A stretch of DNA of 11,089 bases from Nitratifractor sp964650685 (GTDB lineage Bacteria; Campylobacterota; Campylobacteria; Campylobacterales; Sulfurovaceae), in contig CAZYUW010000173.1 of assembly GCA_964650685.1 (NCBI GenBank), positions 1-11,089 of the forward strand, in the 5' to 3' direction. Positions 1-5,937 of the stretch are shown here, piece by piece; within the stretch, counting starts at the first letter, position 1; each line of letters starts with the position of its first letter. Under the pieces are notes generated by a model, which was not told where the DNA came from, did no database searches, and worked only from the letters and a program-made list of their open reading frames with translations. The position numbers were made by a program, and so were the translations under genes.

Positions 1-1
1 C

Positions 2-967
2 CTGCAGGACTATATCGAGCAGTCGCGTCTGCTTCTCCACGGCCGGGAACTTGTACGCTACCATCCAGCGCGGATTTTTGACAGTGTATCCGAGCTTCTC
101 CTGCACGGAGATGCGATCGACCTTGACCACCATGCCATCGAGCATGACATTGAGATCGCGGCGCAGAGACTTGAGCTCTTCGTATACACTCTCTATCTCC
201 TTTATGCTTTTGCATACCTTTCTAACAGGCGGTCTCCTGAATCCCAGATCGTAGACATATCCGATCTTTTCGCTCAGATATTCATAAGGCAGATCGTTCA
301 CCCCTATGCCCCAGGGCTGAAATATCAGATTGCGGCTGGCCGTAACGGCAGGATCGAGCTGCCGCAGACTCCCCGCTCCGGCATTTCTGGGATTGGCGAA
401 GAGAGGCTCCGCGTTCTCCTCCCGCTGACGGTTTATGCGCTCGAACTCCTCGATCGTCATCAGCACTTCTCCCCTGATCTCGATAAGCCCCCTGTGCTCT
501 ATACGCAGCGGTATGGAGCGTACCGTTCTGGCGTTGCTTGTGACATCCTCTCCGGCAACCCCGTCTCCTCTCGTAATGGCCTGCCTGAGTATGCCGTTCT
601 CGTAGATCAGGTTGAGACTGGCTCCATCGAATTTGGGCTCTGCATAGTAGCGCTCACCGGGGTATTGCCTCTCGATCCTCTCGAACCACTCCACAAATCC
701 GGCAGCATCGAACACATCCTCCATGCTCCACATGCGGCTGAGATGGCGTGCTTTTTTGAACCCCTCTTTGACCGGAGCGCCCACCCGTCTCGTTGGGGAT
801 TCGCTCAATATCTCGTCCGGGTGCGCGGCTTCGTAGGCCTGAACCTCATGGTAGAGGCGGTCATACTCTTCGTCGCTCACCATCGGATTGTCTTCGACAT
901 AGTACGCTTCAGCCCATCTGACGAGCCTCTCTACCGCATCTGTGTACTCCGCGTTGTTCTCTATCAT
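2..967 (-). CDS. ligA: NAD-dependent DNA ligase LigA, N-terminal half (3' end outside window)
   Basis: This enzyme seals nicks in duplex DNA using NAD+, joining Okazaki fragments and finishing repair. The 322 visible codons cover the Ia domain and nearly all of the nucleotidyltransferase domain. The adenylated lysine is K112 in KFDGAS (110-116 region), and other family motifs are SMEDVF (81-86), RGDGVAGEDVT (133-143), RGE (165-167), ANPRNAGAGSLRQLD (191-205), DGMVVKVD (277-284) and YKFP (305-308). LigA proteins are usually about 650-700 residues, so the OB fold, zinc finger, helix-hairpin-helix and BRCT parts lie beyond the window. The ATG overlaps the stop of the sanA-like gene (ATGA), which suggests translational coupling. 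The upstream ATG at 983 is out of frame. Identity is certain from the motifs; only the missing C-terminus limits the annotation. Confidence 0.97.
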   Translation of the reverse strand, partial: MIENNAEYTDAVERLVRWAEAYYVEDNPMVSDEEYDRLYHEVQAYEAAHPDEILSESPTRRVGAPVKEGFKKARHLSRMWSMEDVFDAAGFVEWFERIERQYPGERYYAEPKFDGASLNLIYENGILRQAITRGDGVAGEDVTSNARTVRSIPLRIEHRGLIEIRGEVLMTIEEFERINRQREENAEPLFANPRNAGAGSLRQLDPAVTASRNLIFQPWGIGVNDLPYEYLSEKIGYVYDLGFRRPPVRKVCKSIKEIESVYEELKSLRRDLNVMLDGMVVKVDRISVQEKLGYTVKNPRWMVAYKFPAVEKQTRLLDIVLQ

Positions 968-1620
968 CTCTCTGTTTTTCCATCTTTTTGTTTCGATCCA
1001 CTCCAGCCGGAAGCCAACCCGGCCTTCAGCAGGGCTATATCCCATAGCGCCTTGACTCTGGCTGCATACTCTCTGAGTCTCATGCGCCTGGCCGCCGGTG
1101 TACCATGCAGCTCTCCGGCGGCGTATCCGATAGCGTCATGGCCCATGGCGCGCGCCAGAAAAACAGCTCTGACCAACTGGAATCTCTGAGTGACAATGAT
1201 ATAGTTTTTGAGCCCAAAAAGAGCTTTCGCGCGCCGTATGGAATCGAAGGTACTCAGACCTTTCGGATCGATACGGATGGCTTTCGGCGAAACGCCGAGG
1301 CGTATCAGATCTTTTCTCATGCTTTTGACTTCGTTGTAGAAACGACTCCTTCCATCGCCCGATACGAGTATCTCTGTGGCTTTCTTGTGTCTGTACAACT
1401 CTGCCGCCGCTCTAATGCGATAGATGTAGTACCAGTTCTTCCTGCCCGAAGAAGTGTATCTGCTCGTCCCCAGAAGCAGTATAGTCCGAGCCTGGGGTAT
1501 ATCACGGACATGGTCACGGATATAGAGGGCGCTGAAACTGCGCATATACATATCGATACCGCCGATGATCGCCATCGCGAGAGCCGACAATGCCAGAAGT
1601 CCCAGAATCGCTTTTTTCAT
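964..1620 (-). CDS. sanA: SanA/DUF218 (YdcF-like) family envelope protein
   Basis: The 218-residue product has one N-terminal hydrophobic segment (about residues 4-24, MKKAILGLLALSALAMAI) and then a DUF218 domain facing the periplasm. The domain resembles E. coli SanA, which affects envelope permeability to vancomycin. Matching landmarks are GTSR (51-54), YRIRAAAELY (67-76), SGDG (87-90), YNE (95-97), MRKDL (101-105), STFDSI (123-128) and VTQRFQLVRAVFLA (143-156). The biochemical reaction of the family is not settled. I chose the ATG at 1620 because a hydrophobic leader follows directly; the frame stays open upstream to 1695 but those residues look polar and unlike a leader. It overlaps ligA by 4 bases. 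From memory, Campylobacter has folP next to ligA, so this gene looks like an insertion into the cluster. The family is confident, while the exact name SanA rather than a YdcF/ElyC relative is less so. Confidence 0.85.
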   Translation of the reverse strand: MKKAILGLLALSALAMAIIGGIDMYMRSFSALYIRDHVRDIPQARTILLLGTSRYTSSGRKNWYYIYRIRAAAELYRHKKATEILVSGDGRSRFYNEVKSMRKDLIRLGVSPKAIRIDPKGLSTFDSIRRAKALFGLKNYIIVTQRFQLVRAVFLARAMGHDAIGYAAGELHGTPAARRMRLREYAARVKALWDIALLKAGLASGWSGSKQKDGKTER

Positions 1621-1626
1621 AGATGC

Positions 1627-1653
1627 ATTATACACCTTATCCAAGCTCGTCAA
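1627..1653 (-). promoter_or_regulatory. Candidate promoter for sanA-ligA
   Basis: On the minus strand there is TATAAT at 1632-1627 and TTGACG at 1653-1648, separated by 15 bases, which is shorter than the usual 16-18. The expected start of transcription falls about 6-7 bases beyond the -10 box, on or next to the chosen ATG at 1620. If both are right, the mRNA would be leaderless or nearly so. The gap between folP and sanA is the only sizeable one in the left arm, so an internal promoter here is reasonable. This is inference from base matches only. Confidence 0.4.
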
Positions 1654-1751
1654 AGACATCTCCGCCGAACTGGGATTGGGCTGAACTGTCTGCATTGGAG
1701 ATCGGATGGCACTATCGGTACATCTGTTCTGATGTATGTTTGCAGGCAGAT

Positions 1752-1764
1752 GCGCGCTTCGCGC
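1752..1764 (-). other. GC-only hairpin just after the folP stop
   Basis: GCGCG and CGCGC form a perfect 5-bp stem around a 3-base loop, starting 3 bases after the folP stop codon. No run of T follows on the minus strand, so it is not a standard intrinsic terminator. It could slow or partly stop transcription, or protect the 3' end of the upstream message. Confidence 0.3.
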
Positions 1765-1767
1765 TTC

Positions 1768-2907
1768 TCAGGAGAGCTTCGACCACAGCGCCAGAGCCTG
1801 CCTGTGCTCCGCCACATCGTGACAACGGACGATGGTAGCGCCGTTTTCGACAGCCTTGAGGTGTATCGCCAGCGTGCCGGGCAGACGCTCTTCGACCGGC
1901 GCGGGGATAACCATGTCTATCATCGATTTGCGGCTGGCTCCGACAAGCAGCTCGCATCCGTGCCGCAAAAATGTCGCATGGTTCCTCAGCAGCTCCAGAT
2001 TGTGCTCCAGACTTTTGCCAAAGCCTATGCCCACATCCAGCACGATCTTTTCTCTATGCAATCCCAGCTTTTCGCAGCGCTCTATGCGCTCCTCGAAAAA
2101 CGCATCCACCTCTGCCGTGACATCCTCGTAGCTCGGATTTTTCTGCATCGTTTTCGGGGTGCCCTGCATATGCATGACGCACAGCCCGGCTCCATGACTG
2201 GCCGCCAGCCTGACGACCCGCTCGTCCGAAGCACCGGTGATATCGTTTACGAGACCAAAGCCGCTTCGCAAAGCCGCTTCGACCACTTCGGGCGTATAGC
2301 TGTCTATACTAAAAAGCACATCGTCGCAATAGCCACGCTCCCTGATGAGATCCAGTATCGGCTCCAGCCTCCGCATCTCCTCCTCGGCCGGAACGGCTTC
2401 GGATCCGGGCCTGGAAGATACCGCGCCTATATCGATGATATCCGCTCCCTCCGAGATCATGGCTTCTATCCTCTCCGCCGCCTCCGAGGCCATGAAACGG
2501 CTGCCGGAGTAGAAACTGTCTGCGTTGGCGTTGAGCACGCCCATGATTTTGACATTCGCGTCGCTTTCTTTCAGAAAACCGGAGAGCCTCTCCGCCAGCT
2601 CTTTCAACCCAAAAGGCTGCGCCAGCTCCTTGCGTGCCAGCCTGGCTATCTGCGCTCTGGTGGCTATGAGCAGACAGTCCGCGTACTCTCTCTCACAGGT
2701 TATCACGCCGCCGGGCACAGCCAGATCGGCACCCACGCTCAAGGCATCCTGCTTGAGGATATTTGCCGCGGGAGTACGCAGATCCCTGATCATGATCCAC
2801 AGAGTCTCCATCTTTTGGGACATGATTTTTATGCCCTCGTCTCTAACGCCAATCTCGTTTAAAACGGAGTCCCTATCACCTGAATGGGCTATACGATAAA
2901 TCCTCAT
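1768..2907 (-). CDS. folP: Dihydropteroate synthase FolP, long form with N-terminal extension
   Basis: The enzyme joins 6-hydroxymethyl-dihydropterin pyrophosphate to p-aminobenzoate to give dihydropteroate, and is the sulfonamide target in folate synthesis. The TIM-barrel core occupies about residues 119-379. Motifs are MGVLNANADSF (122-132; the common form is NVTPDSF), SSRPGSE (164-170), SIDS (200-203), NDITG (221-225), MHMQGTPKTMQ (245-255), DVGIGFGKS (291-299; usually DPGIGFGK), ASRKS (324-328) and RCHD (361-364; usually RVHD). The first ~118 residues are an extra domain with the stretch ILKQDALSVGADLAVPGGVI (50-69), as in other Campylobacterota FolP of about 380 residues. Start at 2907: AGAGG lies 6 bases upstream, and the ATG overlaps the holB stop (ATGA). 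A 585-codon frame runs antisense here but is a shadow. Confidence 0.95.
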   Translation of the reverse strand: MRIYRIAHSGDRDSVLNEIGVRDEGIKIMSQKMETLWIMIRDLRTPAANILKQDALSVGADLAVPGGVITCEREYADCLLIATRAQIARLARKELAQPFGLKELAERLSGFLKESDANVKIMGVLNANADSFYSGSRFMASEAAERIEAMISEGADIIDIGAVSSRPGSEAVPAEEEMRRLEPILDLIRERGYCDDVLFSIDSYTPEVVEAALRSGFGLVNDITGASDERVVRLAASHGAGLCVMHMQGTPKTMQKNPSYEDVTAEVDAFFEERIERCEKLGLHREKIVLDVGIGFGKSLEHNLELLRNHATFLRHGCELLVGASRKSMIDMVIPAPVEERLPGTLAIHLKAVENGATIVRCHDVAEHRQALALWSKLS

Positions 2908-3554
2908 TTGCGGCCTCTTTTTTGACTCTTTGCTCTATTGGAAGTCTTTCTGGCGAGGAGTTTGAGCAAAACTCCCGTAAGGACGAACGATGGTGGAGAA
3001 CCGACATTCAACGCTTTCATGGAGTTTTGAAACATATCGAGGCTCTTTTCGTCCAGATCGTACTGTCCACTTCGAATGGCCTCCGTGACTATATACTCCA
3101 AATCCTCTTTCGCTTTGCCAGCATCCACTCTGATATTCTTCTGAACGAAGTCATAAACACTTCTAATATCCAGATCGTCCAAATCCAGCTCCGGCCTTTC
3201 GTATTCCGTTCTATCGTCTCTGGTCACCACGGGCAATCTGGAGCGAATCGTTGGCAATATCGAGGATTTGGAGGGATTGATGATGATGAACTCTTTGTTT
3301 GGCGGGGGTTCTTCTATGATCTTGAGCAATTTGTTCTGAGTGATAGTCGGAAACACTTTCGCGGCCATGACGATGACGATCTTCTCCGCGGAAGCCAGAT
3401 ATGCCTTTTCTATGGCGAGAGCGGCATCTTCGAGCAGAAATCTATCCTCTTTGATTATCGTTTCGAATCTCTCTCCATCGCTGGCCAAATCTCTCAACTC
3501 CTCTATGACTGACGCAAAATCACCGGAAATGATTATCTGACTTATAAGCTTCAT
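2904..3554 (-). CDS. holB: DNA polymerase III delta-prime subunit, short form
   Basis: This is a clamp-loader subunit that helps place the sliding clamp at primer ends. The 216-residue product keeps the clamp-loader core signature NKLLKIIEEPP (74-84), followed by a strand with FIIINPS (89-95) and the ILPTIRSRL segment (99-107) that matches the SRC/sensor-like region of the family. There is no Walker A motif, and the N-terminal part seen in the ~330-residue E. coli protein is missing, as is usual for Campylobacterota. The C-terminus is very basic (ARKTSNRAKSQKRGRK). I start at ATG 3554, which overlaps the hobA stop (ATGA); a longer frame to 3593 would lie inside hobA and adds unrelated residues. 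The next gene, folP, overlaps its stop. The delta-prime assignment is firm from the core motif and the neighbourhood. Confidence 0.9.
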   Translation of the reverse strand: MKLISQIIISGDFASVIEELRDLASDGERFETIIKEDRFLLEDAALAIEKAYLASAEKIVIVMAAKVFPTITQNKLLKIIEEPPPNKEFIIINPSKSSILPTIRSRLPVVTRDDRTEYERPELDLDDLDIRSVYDFVQKNIRVDAGKAKEDLEYIVTEAIRSGQYDLDEKSLDMFQNSMKALNVGSPPSFVLTGVLLKLLARKTSNRAKSQKRGRK

Positions 3555-4099
3555 CGATCCAGATCGACTACACCAAAAAGTGTCGCCTCGCAAGTTTTTT
3601 CAAAAAGCCTGTACAGTTGCAGCAGTTTTATATCCAGCAGATCGTCACCGCTTCTCAGTCTGAAGCTGTTGGGAACCTCTCCATCAATAACCCACAGAAA
3701 GTTTTCATCGTTTCTATACGCTATCTTTGTATAAAAGTGGTCGCTCTCTCCGATATACCAGAAAAAATAACCGTTTGGAAAAGAGATGTTCAGCATATCT
3801 TCCATGAGTTCTATCTGTTGATCGTTTTCGATAGACCTGACCGCCGGAAAAAGAGCCTGAAATGTATAGACCGGCAAAAAAGGTCTGTGTGTCCGAGGGC
3901 TGTTCATCGCGTTTATGATATACTTGCAGAACCATTTTCTGGATGGATCGGTAAGTATAAGAACCGTTTGACCCCCCACTATTTTAGAAACAGCGCTTTT
4001 GGCCAAAGGTGTCCAGTCGTACCTGAACTCCTCCATCCAGCTGAAATCGCTATGCTCCTCTCTGATCGCATCGAGTGTCCATTCCAAAAGCTGCTGCAT
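3551..4099 (-). CDS. hobA: HobA, DnaA-binding replication initiation regulator
   Basis: In Helicobacter pylori, HobA binds the N-terminal domains of DnaA, promotes orisome assembly at oriC, and is structurally related to E. coli DiaA (SIS fold). The 182 residues here match it in length, in the opening LLEWTLDAIRE (4-14), in the strand-loop VLILTDPSRKWFCKYI (46-61), and in a hydrophobic middle (SFPNGYFFWYIGE, 106-118). It sits 2 bases after the lysC stop and overlaps holB by 4 bases, so a replication initiator partner and a clamp-loader subunit are co-translated. No strong Shine-Dalgarno is visible; only GGA about 11 bases upstream. This gene is the clearest phylum marker in the window. Recognition rests on remembered family features and conserved order, not on a search. 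Confidence 0.88.
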   Translation of the reverse strand: MQQLLEWTLDAIREEHSDFSWMEEFRYDWTPLAKSAVSKIVGGQTVLILTDPSRKWFCKYIINAMNSPRTHRPFLPVYTFQALFPAVRSIENDQQIELMEDMLNISFPNGYFFWYIGESDHFYTKIAYRNDENFLWVIDGEVPNSFRLRSGDDLLDIKLLQLYRLFEKTCEATLFGVVDLDR

Positions 4100-4101
4100 C
4101 G

Positions 4102-4572
4102 TTATTTGTCCAATTCATATGTTTCATGCAAAACCCTGACAGCCAACTCTCCATACTTTTCGTCAATGATCATTGACACTTTTATCTCGCTGGTGGAAAT
4201 CATCTCGATATTTATATTGTTTGAAGCGAGCGCACTGAAAGCGGCCGCAGCGATCCCACTATGAGACTTCATGCCAACACCCACTATGGAGACTTTGCAA
4301 ATACCCTCATCGTAATCCGCCCCTCCGACATCATGATCGAAACTGTCTATGACCGTTTTTGCCCTTTCGAGTTCGCTTTGAGGAACCGTAAAACCCAGAT
4401 TGGTCGTTCCATCTCTGCTCGCGTTCTGGATGATCATATCTACATTTATCTGTTCGTCCGCCAGCCTGGTAAATATCTCTGCGGCTATTCCAGGTCTGTC
4501 CGTAACATCACGCAAAGAAACTCTCGCCTGGTTTTTATCCAGCGCTATGCCGCTGACAACTACAGCCTCCAT
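4102..4572 (-). CDS. Probable aspartate kinase beta subunit from internal start in lysC
   Basis: Met246 of LysC is preceded by a perfect AGGAGG (4586-4581) with an 8-base spacer, in the same frame. Translation from here gives 156 residues beginning MEAVVVSGIALDKNQARV, which contain only the two ACT domains. Bacillus and Corynebacterium aspartate kinases are alpha2-beta2 enzymes whose beta subunit starts at the equivalent point of the same gene; the Corynebacterium beta subunit as I recall it begins very similarly (MEEAVLTGVATDKSEA). I infer that this organism makes both products. Only the ribosome-binding site and reading frame are seen directly. Confidence 0.65.
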   Translation of the reverse strand: MEAVVVSGIALDKNQARVSLRDVTDRPGIAAEIFTRLADEQINVDMIIQNASRDGTTNLGFTVPQSELERAKTVIDSFDHDVGGADYDEGICKVSIVGVGMKSHSGIAAAAFSALASNNINIEMISTSEIKVSMIIDEKYGELAVRVLHETYELDK

Positions 4573-5307
4573 ATTCTCATCCTCCTGTGCTATTATTGTT
4601 CCTTCGCCATCGTCGAAACTGCTTTTGGCCACTATCTTGACATTCATTTTTTTGGCAAGTTCGACAGACCTGCTTTGGAGTACTTTGGCTCCCAGGCTCG
4701 AAAGCTCCAGCATCTCGTCGTACGAAATGAAATTCAGTTTTTTGGCTCTGGGCTCTATCCTGGGATCGGTAGTGTAGATTCCATCCACATCGCTGTATAT
4801 CTCACACGCATCGGCGTCGAGAGCACCGGCCATCGCGACGGCACTCAGATCACTACCTCCCCTGCCCAGAGTGGTGACATCACCGGATTCGTTTATCCCC
4901 TGAAAACCGGCTATGATCACTATATAGCCCTCTTCGAGTCTGCTCCTGACCGCGGAGGTGTCTATCGACTCGATCCTTGCGAATGTATGTGTATTGTCTG
5001 TGCGTATACCTGCCTGACGACCGGTCATCGCCATGGCTTTATAGCCGGCCTCCTGGAGAGCAATAGCCAGCAAAGATGCCGTGACCCTCTCACCTGAACT
5101 GAGCAGCATATCCATCTCTCTCTTGGATGGGGTTCTGGAAAAGTGGTGAGCGTACTTCAGCAGCTTGTTGGTCTCGCCACTCATAGCGGACACTACGACG
5201 ACCAGGTCATTTCCTTTGGCTCTCCTGGCGGCTATGCGTCTGGATACATTCTCTATCCTCTCCAGACTGCCGACACTCGTACCTCCATACTTCTGCACTA
5301 TCAACAT
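4102..5307 (-). CDS. lysC: Aspartate kinase (alpha subunit, full length)
   Basis: This enzyme phosphorylates aspartate, the first step toward lysine, diaminopimelate, threonine and methionine. The 401-residue product has the kinase domain with KYGGTS (6-11), SAMSGETN (40-47), LLSSGE (68-73) and LGRGGSD (147-153). Two ACT regulatory domains follow (about 262-330 and 338-400), with VGVGMKSHSGIAA (342-354) and STSEIKVS (371-378). The length and paired ACT domains fit the Gram-positive/epsilon class in which alpha and beta subunits come from one gene. The start at 5307 shares one base with the nudH stop (TGATG) and has AAGGAAGG 9 bases upstream. hobA begins 2 bases after its stop. The assignment is secure; feedback by lysine or threonine is expected but cannot be read from the sequence. 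Confidence 0.96.
   Translation of the reverse strand: MLIVQKYGGTSVGSLERIENVSRRIAARRAKGNDLVVVVSAMSGETNKLLKYAHHFSRTPSKREMDMLLSSGERVTASLLAIALQEAGYKAMAMTGRQAGIRTDNTHTFARIESIDTSAVRSRLEEGYIVIIAGFQGINESGDVTTLGRGGSDLSAVAMAGALDADACEIYSDVDGIYTTDPRIEPRAKKLNFISYDEMLELSSLGAKVLQSRSVELAKKMNVKIVAKSSFDDGEGTIIAQEDENMEAVVVSGIALDKNQARVSLRDVTDRPGIAAEIFTRLADEQINVDMIIQNASRDGTTNLGFTVPQSELERAKTVIDSFDHDVGGADYDEGICKVSIVGVGMKSHSGIAAAAFSALASNNINIEMISTSEIKVSMIIDEKYGELAVRVLHETYELDK
4581..4586 (-). promoter_or_regulatory. Internal ribosome-binding site in lysC
   Basis: AGGAGG on the minus strand lies within codons 241-243 of lysC, 8 bases before Met246. It is the best Shine-Dalgarno match I found in the left arm, stronger than those of the genuine gene starts around it. 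Confidence 0.65.
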
Positions 5308-5801
5308 CAGAGCAAACCTTCCTTCACAAAATGATCTATCACCTGACGATAGACTTTTCGTTTGAAATATGTTATTTTTTTAAACAAATCTTCGAATTCC
5401 ACGAACTTGTACTCTTCGAATTCCGGCTTTTCGAATGCGTTCAGATCTATAACGGCGCTCTCGTTCAACTTTACCAGAAAATACTTTTGTCTCTGCCCTC
5501 TGAATGGATATAGTTTTATATTTTTCGCGTTTTTTGGAAAATCGTAGCTTATCCATTTGGGGTACTCTGCCACGATCTCCACATCGTTCGTGCCTATCTC
5601 TTCCATCAACTCTCTCAAAAGAGCTTCTCTGGCGTTTTCGCGTTCATCAATCCCCCCCTGGGGAAACTGCCACCCTTTTCTCATCCCTTTGCGCCTGGCT
5701 ATCATGAATCTGCTTTTTTCGGGATATTCGGACGACATCACTATGGCTGCGACATTTGGTCTGTATAGTTTGGATGTACTCTTTCTGTTTTTAGCGCTCA
5801 T
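5307..5801 (-). CDS. rppH: Nudix hydrolase, RppH/NudH-type RNA pyrophosphohydrolase
   Basis: The family removes pyrophosphate from the 5' end of triphosphorylated RNA, or hydrolyses dinucleoside polyphosphates. The 164-residue product carries YRPNVAAIV (13-21), the WQFPQGGI lead-in (44-51) typical of RppH, and a complete Nudix box from G49 to T71 with E55, R63-E64 and E67-E68 in the required places. A C-terminal part with KYFLVKL (106-112) follows. I use the ATG at 5801 (MSAKNRK); GAGG lies 11 bases upstream. A TTG at 5849 would add 16 residues that precede the usual start of the family. It is the first gene of the left arm, and lysC shares one base with its stop. Substrate in this organism is inferred from family membership. 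Confidence 0.9.
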   Translation of the reverse strand: MSAKNRKSTSKLYRPNVAAIVMSSEYPEKSRFMIARRKGMRKGWQFPQGGIDERENAREALLRELMEEIGTNDVEIVAEYPKWISYDFPKNAKNIKLYPFRGQRQKYFLVKLNESAVIDLNAFEKPEFEEYKFVEFEDLFKKITYFKRKVYRQVIDHFVKEGLL

Positions 5802-5894
5802 ATACCACTTCGCCTCTTTTCGATACTGCAATTTCTTGTGTCGTCGCAATCAGCTATCTCTGATATTTTTTGTTATTATTCTACCCGAAAAGCA

Positions 5895-5900
5895 ATTATA
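5895..5900 (-). promoter_or_regulatory. Candidate -10 box of the nudH-lysC-hobA-holB-folP operon
   Basis: A perfect TATAAT reads on the minus strand, about 94 bases before the nudH ATG. Upstream it has GCG and then a T-rich tract (rc of 5911-5924) in place of a standard -35, a layout common in Campylobacterota sigma-70 promoters. The rest of the 136-base divergent gap (5802-5937) is AT-rich; a weaker plus-strand candidate (TTATAC at 5896-5901 with TTATTA at 5873-5878, spacer 17) covers the same bases and could serve hemW. Confidence 0.45.
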
Positions 5901-5937
5901 CGCTTTTGAAAAAAAATGAAAAATCGGCACTTTTGAA

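Noticed and set aside
1..8. The window begins exactly with CCTGCAGG, an 8-base palindrome and restriction site
   Set aside because: The ligA frame reads straight through it, so it is ordinary coding sequence; the coincidence with the window edge cannot be interpreted here.
494..1189. A 231-codon plus-strand frame opposite ligA and sanA
   Set aside because: The ligA minus-strand frame carries the full set of catalytic motifs; this one has none.
1105..2862. A 585-codon open frame on the plus strand opposite sanA and folP
   Set aside because: It runs antisense to two genes with clear family motifs, has the His/Arg/Gln-rich make-up of a shadow frame, and resembles no protein I know. Few TTA, CTA and TCA codons in the real genes keep the opposite frame open.
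3555..3593. A longer N-terminus for holB starting at 3593
   Set aside because: It would add 13 residues encoded within hobA, while the ATG at 3554 has the same ATGA overlap as other joints in the operon.
3617..4264. A 215-codon plus-strand frame opposite hobA
   Set aside because: It is antisense to hobA and part of lysC; its composition looks like reverse-complement reading.
4261..5097. A 278-codon plus-strand frame opposite lysC
   Set aside because: It is antisense to an unmistakable aspartate kinase, with no ribosome-binding site or recognisable domain.
5916..5936. A six-codon ORF (MKNRHF) ending one base before hemW
   Set aside because: There is no ribosome-binding site and the region is very A-rich, so such an ORF is likely by chance.
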